Shown: one piece after another, positions 25,609 to 33,865 of the stretch
How positions within the stretch are numbered: position 1 is the stretch's first letter
Layout of the letters: the number at the start of each line of letters is the position of its first letter
Origin: Vulcanimicrobium alpinum
GTDB lineage: Bacteria > Vulcanimicrobiota > Vulcanimicrobiia > Vulcanimicrobiales > Vulcanimicrobiaceae
Direction of reading: 5' to 3'
DNA length: 64,000 nucleotides
Assembly: GCF_027923555.1 (NCBI RefSeq)
Contig: NZ_AP025523.1
Coordinates: 1,178,001 to 1,242,000, forward strand
Notes under the pieces: generated by a model
Database searches by the model: none
What the model was told of the DNA's origin: nothing
The model's input: only the letters and a program-made list of their open reading frames with translations
Made by a program: the position numbers and the translations under genes

Positions 25609-26976
25609 GATCGTGTCCCCAGCCGTGGTGTACGAGCGGTGGCTCGGCGAGGGTAGCGCTCAGCCGTTAATCACGGCGGAGAGCTTGGCGGGCTGATTAT
25701 CGCTGACGGCACTGAGTCCTTCGAGTTGCATGTAGCGCCGCTGCAGTTGCCATTCGTCGTTCTGTTCCAGTAGGAGCGCACCGACGAGGCGTACGATGGC
25801 AGCATCGTTCGGGAAGATACCGACGACATCGGTGCGCCGCTTGATCTCCGCGTTGACCCGTTCGAGCGGATTGGTTGAGGCGATCTGCTTGCGGTGCGCC
25901 TTGGGAAAGTCCATGTACGCGAGCACGTCGTTCTCGGCGTCGTCCATCATCGCCGCGAGCTTCGGGAACTTCTGCCGAAGCTGCTCGGAGACGATACGCC
26001 ATTGCTCGTGCGCAGCTTCCGCTGTCTCTTGCGCGAATACCGTGTTGATCAACGCGAGGACCATCTGCCGTTGCCCTTTACCCGCATGTGCGAGCGCGTT
26101 TCGCATAAAATGCACGCGGCAGCGCTGCCACGTTGCTTTGAATACTTTCGCGATGGCCGCTTTCAGGCCGACATGCGAGTCGGAAATGACGAGCTTGACA
26201 CCGCGCAATCCGCGGCGGCTCAAGCTGCGAAGAAAGTCGATCCAGAACGGCTCTGCTTCGCTCGGACCAACCGCGAGGCCCAACAATTCCCGTGTCCCAT
26301 CGGTGTTTACGCCGACGGCCAGTATCACGGCGACCGAGACGATGCGTCCGCCGGAGCGCGTCTTCACGTACGTCGCGTCGATCCAAAGATAGGGCCAGTC
26401 GCCTTCGATCGGCCGGGTAAGAAATGCGTTCACGCGTTCGTCGATCTCTTCGCACAGCCGTGAGACCTGACTCTTGGAGATGCCTGTCATCCCCATCGCC
26501 TTGACGAGCTCGTCGACCGAGCGCGTGGAGATGCCCTGGATGTAGGCCTCTTGGATGACGGCGGTGAGCGCCTTCTCCGCCGTGCGGCGCGGCTCGAGGA
26601 ACGCGGGGAAGTAGCTACCTTTGCGCAACTTGGGGATGCGCAGTCCGATCGTGCCGGAACGCGTCTCCCATTGGCGCTCGCGGAAGCCGTTGCGGGCGTT
26701 CTGTCGGCCGGGGCCGCGCTCGCCGTAGGGCAAGCCGCAGAGTTCCTCAACATCGATCTCCATGATCCGCTGCGCGGCGTACTGGAGCATCTCGCGAACG
26801 AAGTCGACGTCGCCGCCCTTTTCGACGAGCTCGGAAAGTGCGATACTGGGTTTGGCCATCGTGGATCCCTTTCGGTCGGTTATTTGTTGCAAAAACAACC
26901 TTCGCCGAAAGCCACGATGGCCGCTCTCTATGCTACAAGGGCGACCCTCTCATACACCACGGGCCGGGACACGATC
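25609..26976. mobile_element. IS256-family insertion sequence, 1368 bp, apparently intact
   Basis: The left end begins gatcgtgtccccagccgtgg and the right end, in complement, gatcgtgtcccggcccgtgg: about 24 bases of inverted repeat with few mismatches. It holds one transposase gene on the minus strand and is flanked by TTTGGCGC on both sides. Intact ends, duplication and gene suggest it is the youngest insertion in the stack. Confidence 0.9.
25660..26859 (-). CDS. IS256-family (mutator-type) transposase
   Basis: A 399-residue DDE transposase. Catalytic residues are visible in [11 protein letters not shown] (first Asp), [13 protein letters not shown] (second Asp) and [20 protein letters not shown] (Glu), and the C/H region [13 protein letters not shown] is typical of the family. 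ATG at 26859 ([11 protein letters not shown]) follows aaaggga at a good distance; the open frame reaches 26898. No frameshift or stop interrupts it, so the element may still be mobile. Its C-terminus ([11 protein letters not shown]) closely resembles a fossil copy at 29010-29137. Confidence 0.95.
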   Translation of the reverse strand: MAKPSIALSELVEKGGDVDFVREMLQYAAQRIMEIDVEELCGLPYGERGPGRQNARNGFRERQWETRSGTIGLRIPKLRKGSYFPAFLEPRRTAEKALTAVIQEAYIQGISTRSVDELVKAMGMTGISKSQVSRLCEEIDERVNAFLTRPIEGDWPYLWIDATYVKTRSGGRIVSVAVILAVGVNTDGTRELLGLAVGPSEAEPFWIDFLRSLSRRGLRGVKLVISDSHVGLKAAIAKVFKATWQRCRVHFMRNALAHAGKGQRQMVLALINTVFAQETAEAAHEQWRIVSEQLRQKFPKLAAMMDDAENDVLAYMDFPKAHRKQIASTNPLERVNAEIKRRTDVVGIFPNDAAIVRLVGALLLEQNDEWQLQRRYMQLEGLSAVSDNQPAKLSAVING

Positions 26977-27888
26977 TTTGGCGCGGTAAGCCGCGAGCAT
27001 CACGTCGTGTCTGGCGGCGAGCACGCGGTCCGCCTGGCCGTGATGCACCATTGCCGGCGTCAGCATCGCGATTCCGGAGTGCCGGTGCTCGTTGTTGTAC
27101 CAGGTCATGAACTCACCAACGAAATCGTGCCCGTGCTCAAACGACCCAAATCGATCGGGGAATTCGGGATGGTACTTCAGCGTGCGGAACTGGGACTCCG
27201 AGAAGGGGTTATCGTCGCTAACGTGCGGACGGCTGTGCGAACGTACGACGCCGAGCTTGTCCATCAGGGCGCACACGGGTTGCGCCGTCATCTCCGCGCC
27301 GCGATCGGCGTGAACGATCGCGTGCCCGGGCTGGATGCCTTCACGTTCCAGCGTCTGCGCGATGAAGTGCCGTGCGAGTTCGGCGTTGGCCCGATGCACG
27401 AGCATCCAGCCGACGACAAACCGGCTGAAGATGTCGAGCATCACCAGCAGCGAGAACCACTCACCCGGGTGCGGGCCGCGCAGCTTCGTGATATCCCACG
27501 AGAAAACTTGACGCGGACCGGTGGCCACCAGTTCGGGCTTACGGTACTCCGGATGACGTGCAATACGGCGACGTTCGCGCACCTCCGCGTTTGCTCGCAG
27601 CAGGCGGTACATCGTGCTCACCGAGCACAGGTAGATACCTTCGTCCAGCAAGGTCGCGTGGATCGTCGCCGGCGCGCGATCGGCAAACCGCTCGCCATGC
27701 AGCACCGCGAGCACCTCAGCTTGCTCGTGTTCGCTCAGTGCTCTTCTCGAGCGCCGGCGCGAGATCACGGACGGAAGTCGTTCCGGCGTGCCGTTTAGGC
27801 GGCGCCGCAGCGTCGAGCGGCTGATGCCCGCTGCAGTGCACAACGCGCGCTGCGGAATCTCGTGGGCAAGTTCCAGCGCCGCACTCAT
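26950..27888 (-). pseudogene. IS3-A transposase OrfB, 3' end cut off by IS256
   Basis: A 312-residue frame, nearly complete: an HTH-like N-terminus, then the rve core with VFSWDITKL, IVHADRGAEM and DNPFSESQFRTLKYHPEF as the D-D-E residues, and TWYNNEHRHSGI. After AAYRAK the frame runs into the IS256 end and stops as DRVPARGV. The catalytic core is whole, so residual activity cannot be excluded. The true C-terminal 30 codons lie at 25600-25508. ATG overlaps the orfA stop (ATGA). Confidence 0.85.
26977..26984. repeat. Target-site duplication, right copy
   Basis: TTTGGCGC immediately after the IS256 right end, matching 25601-25608. Confidence 0.9.
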
Positions 27889-28304
27889 TCTGCGTTCTCG
27901 TTCGTCTCGGGGCTCTCCAGATCGACGCCCAGGAGCCCCGCAAATTTTTTTTGGATATCGTTTATGAGCTCGGCGCGCGCCAACTGGCGACGGAGTTTCC
28001 GGTTTTCCCGCTCGAGTTCTTTGAGCCGCTGCGCAACCTCGTCGGCTTGCATTTTGGCTTTTGCACGTTGGCGCACCGCACCTGGATCGAGGTCGCCTTG
28101 ATCGCGCTGCCTTCGCCAGGCATAGAGCTGCGATGAGTAAATACCTTCGCGCCGGAGAAACGCTCCGATCGTGCCGGCTGGACGCGCATCAGCCTCGCGC
28201 ACGATGCGCAGCTTCTCGGCGGCGGAGAACCGACGTCGCTGAGGTTTTTGGGGTGAACTGGTTGCCTTGATTTCCGTTGAAACGGTTCCGTTCGAGGACT
28301 GCAT
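27885..28304 (-). CDS. IS3-A OrfA (HTH transposase subunit)
   Basis: A 139-residue protein. The HTH is in RRRFSAAEKLRIVREAD and REGIYSSQLYAWRRQRDQ, and a leucine-zipper coiled coil follows (AQRLKELERENRKLRRQLAR). It ends LESPETNENAE. A run of eight A residues (minus strand, 27952-27945) lies near its end; the -1 frame after it is open into orfB, so a programmed frameshift could make an OrfAB fusion, as is known for the IS3 family. The stop also overlaps the orfB ATG. Confidence 0.85.
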   Translation of the reverse strand: MQSSNGTVSTEIKATSSPQKPQRRRFSAAEKLRIVREADARPAGTIGAFLRREGIYSSQLYAWRRQRDQGDLDPGAVRQRAKAKMQADEVAQRLKELERENRKLRRQLARAELINDIQKKFAGLLGVDLESPETNENAE

Positions 28305-28446
28305 CTGTTGCAGGACTTTCTCGCCCCCGCGTGCTTTGCATCGTTCCGGATGTTTTCCACAGTATCCCCGTTATCCACAGCTCTGCTGCTGCGACGAACG
28401 TTGTACAAAAAACTCCCTATGCTACCGGTACCACTCTATCTTGACA

Positions 28447-28997
28447 CGGGGGGCTGTGGGTAGCCGCGGGCGCCCGCAATTGCGTCGAGCACGCGGGTGA
28501 CACGAGCTCCGGACAGGGAGGTATCGACTTCGATTGCAAGGCTTTCCCGGCTGCAGTCGTCGACGATGGTGAGCGATCGAAAGCGGCGCCCCGATCGCAA
28601 CGTGTCGTGCACGAAATCCAGCGACCAACGTTCATTTGGCGCCGATGCCATCGGCTTCACTTCTCCGGCCAAATGCCACGCGGCGTTTGACCCGTTTGCG
28701 GACCTGCAAATGAGCCGCTCGATAGACCCGCAGCAATCGCGTCATCCCGACAACCACGCCCTCACGACGCAACATGATCGCCAAACGTCGAGATCCAAAC
28801 CGACGGCGCTCAACGGCGAGCGCGTGCAGCTTCGCCAGCAGTTCTGCGTCGTCGCGAACGATGCGGACGTAGCGAACCATTCGCCGATTTGCGCCAACGT
28901 ACCGGCACGCGGAACGTTCGCTGACTTGGAGTGCTTCTCGCACCGCCATTGCTGATTTGCGCCGCTGTGCCGGCGTTAGAAGTTTCCCGAGGCGACA
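28447..28997 (-). pseudogene. IS3-B transposase OrfB, N-terminal half, frameshifted
   Basis: Encodes LTPAQRRKSAMAVREALQVS, then the HTH_21 region SACRYVGANRRMV and FGSRRLAIMLRREGV. Near 28670 the frame changes: upstream it ends VRKRVKRRVAF, and downstream it is VKPMASAPNERWSLDFVHDT with RSLTIVDDCSRESLAIEV. It breaks off at GARGYPQ where IS3-A entered. There is no single open frame. Confidence 0.75.
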
Positions 28998-29009
28998 ATC
29001 TTGAGCGCG

Positions 29010-29137
29010 GATCGTGCCCCGCGGAGTGGTGTACGAGTAACTCTCGACGCGGGTCGTTTCTCAGCCCGTAATCACGGCTGAGAGCCGCTGGTTCTGGTTG
29101 TCGCTGATCGCTCCGAGTCCTTCGAGCGAGAGGTACC
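29010..29137 (-). mobile_element. Fossil end of a second IS256-type element
   Basis: It starts gatcgtgccccgcggagtgg (29010 on), close to the end repeat of the intact IS256 copy. It encodes on the minus strand the last residues of a related transposase (RYLSLEGLGAISDNQ, then LSAVITG). Only about 130 bases remain, fused directly to OrfA of IS3-B, so the rest was lost by deletion. Confidence 0.75.
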
Positions 29138-29245
29138 GCCGCTGCTGATGCCGAGCTTGCGGCAAATGTCCGGGGTCTTGGCACCGGCCTCGGACTCCTT
29201 GAGCGCGGCGATGATCTGGCCTTCGGTGAACCGCGATTTCTTCAC
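29137..29245 (-). pseudogene. IS3-B OrfA, N-terminal fragment
   Basis: From GTG 29245 the minus strand reads VKKSRFTEGQIIAALKESEA, then TPDICRKLGISSGGT, the standard start of IS3-type OrfA (HTH_Tnp_1). It is fused at about 29137 to the IS256 fossil. The rest of OrfA up to its usual stop is missing. Confidence 0.8.
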
Positions 29246-29341
29246 GTGCGTCTCCTGGCGAGGCGTGAGCCTCAGAGATTCGCACTTGTCCGCGGGATAC
29301 TTTCACCCGCACACGTCACCACGAAGAAGTGCTGATAATGG

Positions 29342-29365
29342 AAAAAACCGCGCCGTAGCGCGGTT
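29342..29365 (-). terminator. Rho-independent terminator after the tRNA genes
   Basis: On the minus strand an eight-base stem (aaccgcgc with gcgcggtt) and a tacg loop are followed by T residues. The terminator lies five bases beyond the CCA end of tRNA-Glu and closes the tRNA transcript. Confidence 0.85.
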
Positions 29366-29369
29366 CCTT

Positions 29370-29445
29370 TGGTAGCCCCAACGGGATTCGAACCCGTGTT
29401 ACCGCCGTGAGAGGGCGGCGTCCTAGGCCTCTAGACGATAGGGCC
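29370..29445 (-). tRNA. tRNA-Glu (anticodon CTC)
   Basis: A 76-base cloverleaf on the minus strand with encoded CCA. The anticodon stem is ccgcc/ggcgg with loop ctctcac, giving CTC, which reads GAG. The T-arm acggg-ttcgaat-cccgt is perfect. The acceptor has two wobble pairs. It lies two bases from tRNA-Gln and in front of a clear terminator. Confidence 0.93.
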
Positions 29446-29446
29446 G

Positions 29447-29520
29447 TGGCTCCCGGGCAGAGACTCGAACTCCGATAAGCAACTTCAGAGGCTGCTGTCC
29501 TACCATTAGACGACCCGGGA
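29447..29520 (-). tRNA. tRNA-Gln (anticodon CTG)
   Basis: A 74-base cloverleaf with encoded CCA. The acceptor tcccggg/cccggga is perfect. The anticodon stem is gcagc/gttgc with loop ctctgaa, giving CTG, which reads CAG. It is the first gene of a Gln-Glu pair. Its 5' fifteen bases overlap the end of the HNH endonuclease frame. Confidence 0.93.
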
Positions 29521-30073
29521 CCGCGCTCGATTGTATCCAGCGAACGTGTCGGTTTGACTATGACAATTGGGGCAGAGCATCCGGAGATTCTCCAACCGAT
29601 TGTCGTGTCGAACGCCGTTGATGTGGTCGATTTGGATGCTCAGGGGCTTCCCCCTCCACTCGGAGATGCCGCAGAACTCACACCGATTTTCCAGTATACC
29701 AGCTAGGATCAAGCGTTGTTTGATGTTCTGGCGGCTCTTGCCGCCGGCAAGCAATGCGTGCAGCGGCTTTGCGAGCGGTAGTGTCCGGATTCCGCCGCGC
29801 TGCCGAGCTTTGAACCACGACATTGACTCGAACCCGAAGCGTTTGCGGCATTCCCGGTAGGAGTGCCCTTCATCGTAGTAGCGCTGAATCGCAGACCAAT
29901 CGTATTTGCGACGCCGATCCGCGAAGGGTGCGGGGCGAAGCGTGAGCGCGCCGCGACGGACCGCTTTGATCCAAGCCGTATGCGAAAATCCGAATCGTCT
30001 CTGACAGGAGACGAACCCGTTTCCCCGCATCGTAAAACCGCTGCACCTCCGCCCAGTCGTATCGCACCCGCAC
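29506..30073 (-). pseudogene. HNH endonuclease with tandem HTH-like repeats, frameshifted
   Basis: The C-terminal half is a clear HNH nuclease: CEFCGISEWRG, then IQIDHINGVRHDNRLENLRM and CPNCHSQTDTFAG, with two CxxC pairs binding a structural zinc and IDHINGxxxDNRxENL as the catalytic ββα-metal unit. Before it stand two similar blocks of about 38 residues, YDWSAIQRYYDEG...CRKRFGFESMSW and YDWAEVQRFYDAG...CQRRFGFSHTAW. The first block changes frame near 30010-30016, so the intact protein needs a one-base correction. The coding end runs into tRNA-Gln. Free-standing homing-type nucleases look like this; the role is inference. Confidence 0.7.
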
Positions 30074-30223
30074 CGAACAAGCGTACGCCTGCGCTGTGCC
30101 ACCTGCCGGTCACTCCAGCCGCCCGTTGCTCGGCAGGCGCGAAGCCGTAGATTACGATAGTAGGGCCGGTCCCGCCGCCGCACGCGATGCGGGCCGTTTC
30201 GTGCACAGCCCTCAGGAGAATCC

Positions 30224-31291
30224 GTGCAGGCAGTCGTCCTCGTCGGCGGAGAGGGGACGCGGCTCCGTCCGCTGACCCTGGAGACCCCGAAGCCCATGAT
30301 CCCGGTGATGAACATGCCGTTCCTCGAGCGGACGCTGCGCCGGCTCAAGGAGGCCGGGATCGAGGACGTCATCCTCCCCGCCGGCTACCTCCCCGAGGCG
30401 ATCACCTCGCACTTCGGCGACGGCTCGTCGCTCGGGCTGCGCGTGCGCTACGTAATCGAAGAGACGCCGCTCGGCACCGCCGGCGCGCTTAAAAACGTCG
30501 CCGACTTCATCACCGGACCGTTTTTCGTCCTCAACGGCGACGTTCTCACCTCCCTCGACCTGCGGGCGATGCTGGCCGCGCACCGCGAGAAGGGCGGCCT
30601 CGGGACCCTGCATCTCATCCGCGTCGACGACCCGAGCGCCTTCGGCTGCGTCGTCCACGATCCCGACGGCCGGATCTCCGCCTTCGTCGAAAAACCCGAG
30701 CGCGACAAGGCCCCGACCAACGAGGTCAACGCCGGCACCTACCTCCTCGAACGCGAAGTCCTCGACGCGATCCCCGCCGGCCGCCCCGTCTCGATCGAGC
30801 GCGAGACGTTCCCGCAGCTGATCGCCGCCGGGCGCCCGCTCTACGGCTACACCACCGACGACTACTGGATCGATCTCGGGAAGCCGGAAGCGTACCTCGG
30901 CGCCCACCGCAATGTCTTCGACGGGGTGATGCCGCTCGGGCTCACCCCCGACATCGACGGCCCCGGCCGCGAAAGCGTCCCCACGACGGCGATCCGCCCG
31001 CCGGTCTTCATCGGAAACGGCTGCGCCGTCGATTCGTCGGCCGTCATCGGCCCCTACACGGTCCTGGGTGACGGCTGCTCGGTTGGAGCCGGTGCGGTGG
31101 TCGCCGACTCGCTGCTCTGGGACCGGGTCACCGTCGACGCGGGCGCTCGCGTTGATGCTGCGATCGTCGCGAGCCGCGCCCGGATCGGCGCCGGCGCGCG
31201 CATCGCCCACGGATCGGTGATCGGCCACGACGCGGTCATCGAGCCGGGGACCCACGTCGAGGAAAACGCCCGCATCGTCGCCGTCGACTAG
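30224..31291 (+). CDS. Sugar-nucleotide pyrophosphorylase (mannose-1-P guanylyltransferase-like)
   Basis: A 355-residue nucleotidyltransferase. The N-terminal catalytic domain starts VVLVGGEGTRLRPLTLETPKPM, with FFVLNGDVLTSLDL and ETPLGTAGALKNV. The C-terminal part from about residue 245 is a left-handed beta-helix with hexapeptide-like repeats (SSAVIGPYTVLGDGCSVGAG). It activates a hexose-1-phosphate with NTP for polysaccharide or glycan synthesis. GTG 30224 is preceded by aggaga. Substrate choice between GDP-mannose and a dTDP- or UDP-sugar cannot be made here. A second, distinct copy lies at 40739. Confidence 0.88.
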   Translation: MQAVVLVGGEGTRLRPLTLETPKPMIPVMNMPFLERTLRRLKEAGIEDVILPAGYLPEAITSHFGDGSSLGLRVRYVIEETPLGTAGALKNVADFITGPFFVLNGDVLTSLDLRAMLAAHREKGGLGTLHLIRVDDPSAFGCVVHDPDGRISAFVEKPERDKAPTNEVNAGTYLLEREVLDAIPAGRPVSIERETFPQLIAAGRPLYGYTTDDYWIDLGKPEAYLGAHRNVFDGVMPLGLTPDIDGPGRESVPTTAIRPPVFIGNGCAVDSSAVIGPYTVLGDGCSVGAGAVVADSLLWDRVTVDAGARVDAAIVASRARIGAGARIAHGSVIGHDAVIEPGTHVEENARIVAVD

Positions 31292-31476
31292 ACCGGCCGG
31301 CGTAGAACGGTAGCGCTCAAGGCCCTCGCCGGGGCCCGTTTGGCCCAACCCCGATTTCGGGTACGAAACTGTTGAGACAAGCGAGCGTGTTCTCACGTAG
31401 TACGTGCCGTGTGCACGTGCGTGGAACATCCGTCTCGCCGGCGCTGCGCCAGCGCCGGCTCCACAAGGGGACGACG

Positions 31477-32658
31477 TTGATTAGCCAAGCGCCACGACTG
31501 CTCTTTCTCGGGTCGTATCCGCCGCGGGAATGCGGGATTGCGACCTTTACGAAGGATGTCGTCGACAGTTTCGACGCTGCCTACGCGACGCACAGCAAGG
31601 TCATCGCTATCGACGAGCCGGGCGGTGAGGATCGCAGCTATCCCTCGCAGGTGGTTGCTCGCCTCGTCCAGCAGGACCGCGAGTCCTACGACGAGATCGC
31701 GGACTTCATCAACGCCGATGCGTGCGACGCGCTGAACATCCAGCATGAGTACGGGCTCTTCGGCGGCGACGACGGTGAATGGGTCGTCGCGCTCATCAAC
31801 GCGGTCCGCAAGCCGGTGATCACCTCCCTGCACACCGTCCTGCCCGACCCGAGCCCGCAGCATCTTCGCACCGCGCGCGCCTTGTGCGCGAGTTCCACGC
31901 GCGTCGTCGTCCTCTCGGAGACCGGCCGCGATCTGCTGATCAACCGCTACGGCGTCGACGCGGCGAAGATCCGCGTCGTGCCGCACGGCGTCCCGGACGT
32001 GCCGTTCCGCGAGACCGATGCCGAGAAGCGCCGTCTGGGCCTCGACGGGCGCATGACCATCTCCACCTTCGGCTTGATCAACCGCGGCAAAGGCCTCGAG
32101 TTCGCGATCGAAGCGATGGCCGCGGTCGTCGCGTCGCATCCCGAAGCGATGTATCTCGTTCTCGGCCAGACGCATCCGGTGATTCGCCGCCGCGAGGGCG
32201 AGTCGTACCGCCGCGAACTCGAAGCGGAGATCGCCGCGAGCGGTCTCGCCGACAACGTACGCCTCGTCGACAAGTATCTCGACTTCGACGAACTGCTCTG
32301 CTACCTGGGCGCGACGGATATCTATCTCACGCCGTACCTCAACCCGACGCAGATCGTCAGCGGGACGCTCGCGTACGCGATCGGTTGCGGCAAAGCCGTC
32401 GTCTCCACGCCGTATCTCTACGCGCAGGAACTGCTCGCGCACGGCCGCGGTTTTCTCGTCCCGTTCCGCGACGCGTCGGCGATCGCGACGACGCTCGTCG
32501 CCCTGCTCGACGATCCCGCGCTGCGCGAGAGCACCGAACGCCGCGCGTACCGCTACGGCCGGCAGATGACGTGGCCCACCGTCGCGCGCGCCTACGGCGA
32601 TCTCTTCACCGAACTGCTTCCGGCGACGCGCCGTACGGCGCTCGCGACATCCGCGTAG
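31477..32658 (+). CDS. GT4-family glycosyltransferase
   Basis: A 393-residue GT-B fold enzyme. The N-terminal acceptor domain has LFLGSYPPRECGIATFTKDV and INIQHEYGLFGG-like wording (NIQHEYGLFGGDDGEW). The C-terminal donor domain has FGLINRGKGLEFAIEAM, LYLTPYLN-type IYLTPYLNPTQIVSGTL and a Glu-containing acceptor loop. TTG at 31477 follows aagggg at a good distance; the open frame continues to 31372 without conserved sequence. It is likely part of an exopolysaccharide or trehalose/mannan-like pathway with the neighbouring pyrophosphorylase and the downstream barrel protein. Confidence 0.85.
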   Translation: MISQAPRLLFLGSYPPRECGIATFTKDVVDSFDAAYATHSKVIAIDEPGGEDRSYPSQVVARLVQQDRESYDEIADFINADACDALNIQHEYGLFGGDDGEWVVALINAVRKPVITSLHTVLPDPSPQHLRTARALCASSTRVVVLSETGRDLLINRYGVDAAKIRVVPHGVPDVPFRETDAEKRRLGLDGRMTISTFGLINRGKGLEFAIEAMAAVVASHPEAMYLVLGQTHPVIRRREGESYRRELEAEIAASGLADNVRLVDKYLDFDELLCYLGATDIYLTPYLNPTQIVSGTLAYAIGCGKAVVSTPYLYAQELLAHGRGFLVPFRDASAIATTLVALLDDPALRESTERRAYRYGRQMTWPTVARAYGDLFTELLPATRRTALATSA

Positions 32659-32675
32659 CACCGCGAGCCGTACCG

Positions 32676-33755
32676 ATGCGCGCGCACCGCTGGCCGTCGC
32701 TCGATCATCTCCGGGCGCTCACCGACGACGTCGGGATCCTCCAGCACGCCACCCTCGACGTCCCCAACCGTTCGTGCGGCTACTGCACCGACGATGTCGG
32801 GCGCGCGCTGATCGTCGCCTGCGAGTCCGCCGCGAGCGATCCGCACGATCGCGACGCGGCGCGCCTGGTGAGCACGTACCTCGCGTACCTGCACGACGCG
32901 CAGCTCCCCGACGGCTGGTTCCACAACTTCATGGGCTACGACCGGCGCTGGCAGGACGACCGCGGCACGCCGGACGCCGTCGGCCGCGCGATCTGGGGAC
33001 TCGGGCACGCGGAGCGCTATGCCACCCGCGCCACGTGGCGCGCGCTTGCGGGCTCGCTGCGTCGACGCGCGCTCGACGGCGTCGCGCAGATGGAGTACGT
33101 CCGCTCGCGCGCGTACGCGATCCTTGGTCTCGTGCAGTCGCTCGCGACGCATCCTGACGACGAACTCGCGCTGCGTGCCGCGATCGACGCGGCCGCGGCC
33201 GCGATCGCCGACGAGTACGATCTTCACCGCGCCGCCGACTGGGAGTGGTGCGAGCCGACGATGACCTACGACAATGCGCGCATCCCCGAAGCGCTGCTGC
33301 GCGCCGGCGAGGCGCTGCGCAGCGAACGCTATCGCGCCGCCGGTCTCGCGATGCTCGCGTTCTACGCGCGCGTCACGATGGTGCCCTCGCCGCACGCGCT
33401 CGGTGCGACGATCTTCGAACCGGTCGGGAACGCCGGCTGGTATCCGCGCGGCGGCACGAAGGCGCGCTTCGGCCAGCAGCCGCTCGAAGCGGCCGCGATG
33501 GTCGACGCCGCGATCGCGGCGCACGCGCTGCAGGACGGCGCGGGATGGCTCGACGTCGCCGAGACCGCCCACGCATGGTACCTCGGCGCCAACGCGCACG
33601 GTGCCACGCTCGCGCACGACGGCGGCTGCTGCGACGGGCTCGACGCCGAAGCGATCAACCCGAACCGCGGCGCCGAGTCGACGGTGAGCTATCTGATGAG
33701 CGCGATCGCGCTCGCGAAGCGGTCGCCCGCTACGCTCCGGATCGTGACCGGCTAA
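32676..33755 (+). CDS. Six-hairpin glycosidase-like protein next to the glycosyltransferase
   Basis: A 359-residue soluble protein rich in Ala/Trp helices. The patterns VPNRSCGYCTDDVGRAL, LPDGWFHNFMGYDRRW, WGLGHAERYATRATW and NAGWYPRGGTKARFGQQP fit an (alpha/alpha)6-barrel as in glycosidases or phosphorylases. No signal peptide is present. It follows the GT4 gene by 17 bases and is likely cotranscribed. Such proteins commonly sit beside GT4 genes of this type, but their reaction is not known to me. Confidence 0.65.
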   Translation: MRAHRWPSLDHLRALTDDVGILQHATLDVPNRSCGYCTDDVGRALIVACESAASDPHDRDAARLVSTYLAYLHDAQLPDGWFHNFMGYDRRWQDDRGTPDAVGRAIWGLGHAERYATRATWRALAGSLRRRALDGVAQMEYVRSRAYAILGLVQSLATHPDDELALRAAIDAAAAAIADEYDLHRAADWEWCEPTMTYDNARIPEALLRAGEALRSERYRAAGLAMLAFYARVTMVPSPHALGATIFEPVGNAGWYPRGGTKARFGQQPLEAAAMVDAAIAAHALQDGAGWLDVAETAHAWYLGANAHGATLAHDGGCCDGLDAEAINPNRGAESTVSYLMSAIALAKRSPATLRIVTG

Positions 33756-33865
33756 ACCTTTACGGGCCGGGGAAGGGACATTCCAACGGTCCCGAGGTAG
33801 GTGCCTGGCTCCGGGTCTGCAGCGCCTGCTAGGCCGTACGGCCTCGCGCGGCGAAGTATCGTGTG

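Larger units (their letters stand above)
25463..28446. mobile_element. IS3-family element (IS3-A), split by an IS256-type element
   Basis: The borders are marked by tgtcaagg at 25463 and cttgaca ending at 28446, an inverted TGTCAAG pair with partial matching further in. Removing the IS256 copy and one target duplicate leaves about 1.6 kb, with orfA and orfB in minus orientation, a normal IS3 size. It lies inside orfB of IS3-B. The exact outer ends are uncertain by several bases because the target duplication (perhaps CAG) is short. Confidence 0.7.
25115..29321. mobile_element. Outer IS3-family element (IS3-B), degenerate, hosting nested insertions
   Basis: The ends match as imperfect inverted repeats: left tgatgacgtgtgtgcgcg..., right (read in complement) tggtgacgtgtgcgggtg..., both starting with TG. 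Inside, on the minus strand, are an OrfA start, the two halves of an OrfB and foreign insertions. The OrfB halves (28447-28997 and 25135-25463) rejoin in sense as GARGYPQ / PQTLVMDNG. The element entered the methyltransferase-like gene. No clear target duplication is seen. It is dead: OrfA is truncated and OrfB is frameshifted and split. Confidence 0.7.

Noticed and set aside
25115-29321. Composite transposon carrying cargo between two IS copies
   Set aside because: The elements are nested, not flanking; removing the inner ones restores the outer genes, and no cargo gene is left.
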